This document shows positions 60,390 to 64,000 of a stretch of DNA of 64,000 bases, one piece after another (positions within the stretch are counted from its first letter, which is position 1; every line of letters starts with the position of its first letter). Under the pieces are notes generated by a model. That model worked only from the letters and a program-made list of their open reading frames with translations, ran no database searches and was not told the origin of the DNA. The DNA is taken from positions 1 through 64,000 of the forward strand of contig JALOAI010000004.1 of the NCBI GenBank assembly GCA_023228945.1. The letters run 5' to 3'. This stretch comes from Pigmentiphaga sp. (lineage in GTDB: Bacteria > Pseudomonadota > Gammaproteobacteria > Burkholderiales > Burkholderiaceae_B). Made by a program: the position numbers and the translations under genes.

Positions 60390-61343
60390 TCAGTTGCCGC
60401 CGCGACGGCGCGCCCGGGGATGGGCCTGATCGTAGGCCTGGGCCAGGTGCTGGTAGTCGAGCCGGGTATAGATCTGCGTGGTACTGAGGCTGGCGTGGCC
60501 GAGAAGTTCCTGTACGGCGCGTAGATCCTGGGCCGATTGCAGCAGGTGGCTGGCGAAGCTGTGGCGCAGCATATGCGGATGCAGGCGCGTGGGCAGACCG
60601 CCCGTCTGGCCCAGCAAGGCCAGACGTTGCTGGACCACGCCCGGCGCGATGCGTCGGCCGCGGCGGCCGACGAAGACGGCCAGCTCGGCCGGATCGGCAA
60701 CCCAGCGCGGGCGCAGTTCCAGCCAATGTTCCAGGGCGGCGATCGCCGGGCGTCCGAGCGGTACGGTACGGCGTTTGTTGCCTTTGCCGACCACCGTGAC
60801 CTCGGCTTCGGCCAGATGGATCCAGCCTCGGCTGCCGCCGGCACCGCCGTCGGCATAGCGGAGATCCAGCCCCACCAGTTCGGAGAGGCGCAGGCCGCTG
60901 CTATAGAGCAGTTCGGCCATGGCGAGATCGCGACTGGCGGTGGCGCGGGCGTCGACGTCGCCGGCTTCGGCGGGACGCCGCCCGGCCTGTTCGAGCAAGG
61001 CCTGGGTCTGGTCCACCGCCAGCGCCTTGGGCAATTCGCGGCCGCGGCGCGGGGCGCGCAGGCCATCGGTCGGATTGGCGTCCAGGGTTTCGTGGCGACT
61101 CAACCACAGGAAGAACTGGCGCCAACTGGAGAGGCGGCGGGCCAGGCTGCGAGGACTCGCGCCCGCGGCATGCGCCCGGGCGAGCAGCCGCCGGAGGTCG
61201 GCGGCGTCGATCTGCGCGGCGGGCTTGCCGGCGGCGAGTTCGCGCAGGGGGGCCGCGTCGCGCCGATAGGCCGCCACGGTATGAGGCGAATACCGCCGCA
61301 CCCGGGCCAGTTCGGTCAGCCAGGAGTCGAAGATGTCGGTCAT
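60390..61343 (-). CDS. xerC: Tyrosine recombinase XerC
   Basis: Site-specific recombinase that resolves chromosome dimers at dif together with XerD. The 317-residue protein has an N-terminal SAM-like core-binding domain and a catalytic domain with the Arg in YSSGLRLSELVGL, the Lys in VVGKGNKRRTVPLG, HxxR in HPHMLRHSFASHLL, His in LLGHASLSTTQIYT, and the Tyr nucleophile in that same block. The ATG at 61343 is chosen, as upstream residues belong to another frame's gene. The dapF-DUF484-xerC order is conserved in proteobacteria. Confidence 0.95.
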   Translation of the reverse strand: MTDIFDSWLTELARVRRYSPHTVAAYRRDAAPLRELAAGKPAAQIDAADLRRLLARAHAAGASPRSLARRLSSWRQFFLWLSRHETLDANPTDGLRAPRRGRELPKALAVDQTQALLEQAGRRPAEAGDVDARATASRDLAMAELLYSSGLRLSELVGLDLRYADGGAGGSRGWIHLAEAEVTVVGKGNKRRTVPLGRPAIAALEHWLELRPRWVADPAELAVFVGRRGRRIAPGVVQQRLALLGQTGGLPTRLHPHMLRHSFASHLLQSAQDLRAVQELLGHASLSTTQIYTRLDYQHLAQAYDQAHPRARRRGGN

Positions 61344-61359
61344 GGCGGTTATGCCCGGG

Positions 61360-62052
61360 TCAGCCGGCGGCCGGCGGCGCGAGCAAGCGCGACAGGGCGG
61401 CGCCGGCCTGGGCACCCACCTGTTCGAGAAAAATCGTGCCCATGTCGGCGGTAAAGCGGGTTTCGTCGTCGGCGCCGAGAACCAAGAGGCCGAAGGTTTG
61501 GCCGCGTTGCGGCGTACGCAGGGCCACCAGCGCCAGCGAGGCGGGGACTTCGGCCAGCCAGCCCACGGCCTCGAAGCGGGTGTCGCGGCCGCAGTAAGGG
61601 CGCGAGAGGCTTTCGGCAAACAGGCGGGCATCTTCGCTGACCGCCTGCCGCCACGGCGAGTCGTCGGGACCGGTGCATTGCCACAGGCGTAGCGCGACAT
61701 CGGGGATGCCGAAGACTTCGCGCAGGCCCGAGCAGACCCGGGCCGGCAGCTCCGTCGTCTCGGTCTCGCTCAACAAACCGAGGCTCCATTCGTACAGCCG
61801 CATGGCGATTTGCTGGTTGACGCGCGCGGTACGCGTGAGGGTGCTGATCTGGCGCTCGAGCACATGCAGCCGTTCGCGCAGCGTAACGACCTGGCGCTCG
61901 CCCAGTGATACGGCGCGGCCGGTATGAGGATGCGGCACTTGCAGCTCGGCGAACACGTCGGCGTGATCGTCGAAAAACTCGGGATGTTCGCGCAGCCAGT
62001 CGGCGATGGCCTCGGCTGGGAGCGGGGAAGAGGGCGGGGTGGTGTCGGTCAT
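61360..62052 (-). CDS. DUF484 family protein
   Basis: A 230-residue GAF-like protein of unknown function. The N-terminal IADWLREHPEFFDDHADVFAEL block (residues about 16-37) and the GRAVSLGERQVVTLRERLHVLE coil are diagnostic of DUF484. The rest resembles a GAF fold. It is encoded between dapF and xerC, the usual place of this family. The start at 62052 lies 5 bases after the dapF stop. Confidence 0.88.
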   Translation of the reverse strand: MTDTTPPSSPLPAEAIADWLREHPEFFDDHADVFAELQVPHPHTGRAVSLGERQVVTLRERLHVLERQISTLTRTARVNQQIAMRLYEWSLGLLSETETTELPARVCSGLREVFGIPDVALRLWQCTGPDDSPWRQAVSEDARLFAESLSRPYCGRDTRFEAVGWLAEVPASLALVALRTPQRGQTFGLLVLGADDETRFTADMGTIFLEQVGAQAGAALSRLLAPPAAG

Positions 62053-62056
62053 GGGG

Positions 62057-62935
62057 TCAGGCCGGCAGGGCACGGTCGAGGTAGGCGGGATCGATCCGGC
62101 CCTCGAAGGCGACGGTGGCCGGGCCGCTGAGAGTGAGCTGATCGTTGGTCCAGGCTATGGTAAGGGTACCGCCGCGGGTGTCGACCCGCACCGGCGAGTG
62201 CAGCAGCCCGCGGCGGATGCCGGCCACCACGGCGGCGCAGGCTCCCGTGCCGCAGGCCAGGGTTTCGCCAGCGCCGCGTTCGTACACGCGCAGCCGGATG
62301 TGATGGGCGTCGAGCACCTGCATGAAGCCGGCATTCACCCGTTGGGCGAAGCGCGGGTGGTGTTCGATGGCCGGGCCCACGGTGGCCACGGGCGCGGTGT
62401 CGACGTCGTCCACCACCTGCACCGCATGCGGATTGGAGATGGCCACCAGCGATAGCCAGACTGGCCGTTCGCCAGGCGCGAGGGGCAACTGCCACAGCGT
62501 ATCGGCGCCCTCGAGGCGGGATTCGAGCCCGCTGGCGTCGAAGGCTACGTCGGCCGGTGTGAAGCGCGTGCCGCCCATGCCCACCGAGACGGTGCCGTCG
62601 TCGTGGCGCAACAGCTCGATCAGGCCGGTGGCGATTTCGGCGCGCAAGGGGTTGGCCTGGCTGAGATTCTGGTCGTGGACGAAGCGCACGAAGCAGCGGG
62701 CGCCATTGCCGCAGTGCTCCACCTCGCCGCCGTCGGCGTTGAAGATGCGGTAGCGGAAGTGCGCATCGGGATGGCTGGAGGGCTCGACCACCAGCACCTG
62801 ATCGGCGCCGACGCCGAAATGGCGGTCGGCCAGTGCGCGTACTCGCGCCGGCGTCAGCTCGAGGGCCTGGCGCACGCCGTCGAGAACGACGAAGTCGTTG
62901 CCGGCGCCGTGCATTTTGGTGAAGTTCCAGATCAT
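62057..62935 (-). CDS. dapF: Diaminopimelate epimerase
   Basis: Interconverts LL- and meso-diaminopimelate for lysine and peptidoglycan. The 292-residue protein begins FTKMHGAGNDFVVLD, carries the first catalytic cysteine in NADGGEVEHCGNGARC near residues 71-86, and the second in ACGTGACAAVVAG near 226-238. The start at 62935 lies inside the last codons of the upstream acyltransferase gene, so translation is coupled. Spacing to DUF484 is 4 bases. Confidence 0.97.
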   Translation of the reverse strand: MIWNFTKMHGAGNDFVVLDGVRQALELTPARVRALADRHFGVGADQVLVVEPSSHPDAHFRYRIFNADGGEVEHCGNGARCFVRFVHDQNLSQANPLRAEIATGLIELLRHDDGTVSVGMGGTRFTPADVAFDASGLESRLEGADTLWQLPLAPGERPVWLSLVAISNPHAVQVVDDVDTAPVATVGPAIEHHPRFAQRVNAGFMQVLDAHHIRLRVYERGAGETLACGTGACAAVVAGIRRGLLHSPVRVDTRGGTLTIAWTNDQLTLSGPATVAFEGRIDPAYLDRALPA

Positions 62936-63897
62936 GATTTGCGGTTGGGCGGAGCGAATTCGAGCGGCGTGTCGGGATCGTAGAGGTCGGGCGTTCCGTA
63001 GGGACGGGTTTTGAAGCGCTTGTGCACCCAATGGTACTGGGCAGGGGCCTCGGCGATCCAGGTTTCGATATGGCGGTTGAGGCGGGCGGTGGCTTCTGCC
63101 AGCGACTCCGGACCCGGGAAGTGGGCCAGCGGCGGCTCCACCCGGACATGATAGCGCCCGGTCTCGGGCGACCAGAAGGTTAGCACCGGCAGGATTTGCG
63201 CGCTCCAGTTGCGCGCCATCTGCGCCGGCGCGGTCAGGGTGGCAGCGGGGATGCCATAGAAGGGCACGAAGATCGAACCGCGCCGGCCGAAATCCATGTC
63301 GGGCAGGTAGTACACCGGCAAGCCGGCCTTGAGGTGGCGCATCAGGCCGCGAATGCCGTCGCGGCGGCTGACCAACCGGATATCGTTGAATCGCGTGCGT
63401 CCACGGCGAAACAAGGCGTCGAAGCCGGGATTGCTTTGTACCTGATACATGGAGGCCGCGGTGGACTCCAGCGACAGCCGGGTGGCGCCAGCGTCGAGAC
63501 CGATGAAATGAGGCGCCAGCAGCACCACCGGACCGCGCTCGCGGGCGGCTGCGATGTGCTCGAAACCCTCGAGACTCACGAGCTCGCGTACTTGATCGGC
63601 GCTGCCATACCAGAGAATGCTGCGATCGACGATGGACTGCGCCAGGGCCCGGAAATGGACCTGGCCCAGCGTTTGCCGCTCGGCCGGCGTGGCCTCGGGA
63701 AAACAGAGCTCGAGGTTGCGCAGGGCGATGCGCCGCCGGCGGCCCACCACCCGCCACCCCCAGCGGCCGAGCCAGGCGCCCAGGCGTGCCCGGGTAGCCG
63801 GGCTGCGACGCGCCAGCCAGGCAAAGAAGGCCGCGGTGAGGCGGGCCGCCGGAGGCAGGGGCGCAAGCTCTCCGGTCTGGAGGCCGGAGCCGCCCAA
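62932..63897 (-). CDS. LpxL/HtrB-family lipid A acyltransferase
   Basis: Membrane-associated acyltransferase that adds a secondary acyl chain to lipid A. The catalytic HX4D motif is in LLAPHFIGLD near residues 127-136; the LELCFPEATPAERQ and YYLPDMDFGRRGSIFVPF blocks and the ending YHWVHKRFKTRP fit the family. The start is uncertain: TTG 63897 is the first start in a frame that is open to the window end and overlaps the tail of the next gene, and no good ribosome site is seen. The product is about 321 residues. A second acyltransferase gene lies directly upstream. Confidence 0.88.
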   Translation of the reverse strand: MGGSGLQTGELAPLPPAARLTAAFFAWLARRSPATRARLGAWLGRWGWRVVGRRRRIALRNLELCFPEATPAERQTLGQVHFRALAQSIVDRSILWYGSADQVRELVSLEGFEHIAAARERGPVVLLAPHFIGLDAGATRLSLESTAASMYQVQSNPGFDALFRRGRTRFNDIRLVSRRDGIRGLMRHLKAGLPVYYLPDMDFGRRGSIFVPFYGIPAATLTAPAQMARNWSAQILPVLTFWSPETGRYHVRVEPPLAHFPGPESLAEATARLNRHIETWIAEAPAQYHWVHKRFKTRPYGTPDLYDPDTPLEFAPPNRKS

Positions 63898-63970
63898 CGC
63901 TTCGACGGGGCTGCCGGGATCCGGCTTCGCCCGCTCCGGTTCGGAATGGGGCGGACGCTTGGGCTCGTGG

Positions 63971-64000
63971 TCAGGGCTGCTTGTAACGGTGATAGCTCCA
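63971..64000 (-). CDS. C-terminal tail of a second LpxL/HtrB-type acyltransferase (truncated by window)
   Basis: Only the last nine codons and stop are in the window, reading WSYHRYKQP. This matches the closing W-x-x-H-R-Y-K motif of lauroyl acyltransferases. Two tandem lipid A acyltransferases before dapF are known in Bordetella and its relatives, which supports the reading. The evidence is short, so the call is moderate. Confidence 0.6.
   Translation of the reverse strand, partial: WSYHRYKQP

Noticed and set aside
1..64000. Insertion sequences or prophage
   Set aside because: No transposase, integrase other than XerC, or phage structural gene was recognised; gene order is that of a conserved chromosome.

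Overview
The window looks like a contiguous, gene-dense piece of chromosome from a high-GC betaproteobacterium, most likely family Alcaligenaceae (Bordetella/Achromobacter-like). This is inferred from gene order and protein signatures: the ndk-rlmN-rodZ-ispG-hisS-yfgM-bamB-der-hfq-hflX-hflK-hflC-hisZ-purA run, a Bug/TctC-type solute receptor, a DUF3460 gene next to scpA, an HslV propeptide ending in HG before the catalytic Thr, and a DksA with a single zinc-site cysteine. No phage, transposase, CRISPR array or tRNA was seen.

Layout. 1-146: the 3' end of a 5S rRNA and its terminator. 303-5921: surface-polysaccharide genes (two glycosyltransferases, wecB, a polyprenyl glycosylphosphotransferase, galE). 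6028-13836: dps-ubiA-proC, a glutathionyl-hydroquinone reductase, wrbA with a divergent LysR gene, a purine permease and tsaD. 13904-19513: plsY, surE-pcm-nlpD, rlmD and a RarD-like transporter. 19686-24540: an accessory catabolic unit (amidase, Bug receptor, class III aminotransferase) with a divergent LysR regulator. 24649-25344: a YccA/Bax-inhibitor protein. 25546-40659: the long conserved housekeeping run, joining ribosome/tRNA maturation, isoprenoid precursors, outer-membrane assembly (YfgM, BamB), ribosome GTPases (Der, HflX), Hfq, the HflKC complex, HisZ and PurA; many stop/start codons overlap by 4 bp.

40780-49019: a phosphoribosyltransferase; aroG behind a Tyr/Phe-rich leader peptide and a classical attenuator; a DEAD-box helicase behind a highly structured leader of about 480 nt and followed by a 75-bp tandem repeat array; cbpA-cbpM; and a peroxiredoxin-glutaredoxin fusion next to a flavin disulfide reductase, preceded by an AT-rich palindromic promoter. 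48980-55940: minus-strand mutL-miaA, tsaE-amiC, panC, scpA and DUF3460. 56104-64000: a CusF-like protein, then hslV-hslU, dksA, a COG0523 GTPase, xerC, DUF484, dapF and an LpxL/HtrB-type acyltransferase, ending in the last codons of a second acyltransferase.

The most interesting material is in non-coding leaders: the aroG attenuator (41400-41536), the nested RNA element before the helicase (42742-42865), and a promoter-hairpin-U-tract unit before hisZ (38008-38085). All functions are read from sequence and family knowledge; no search was run.
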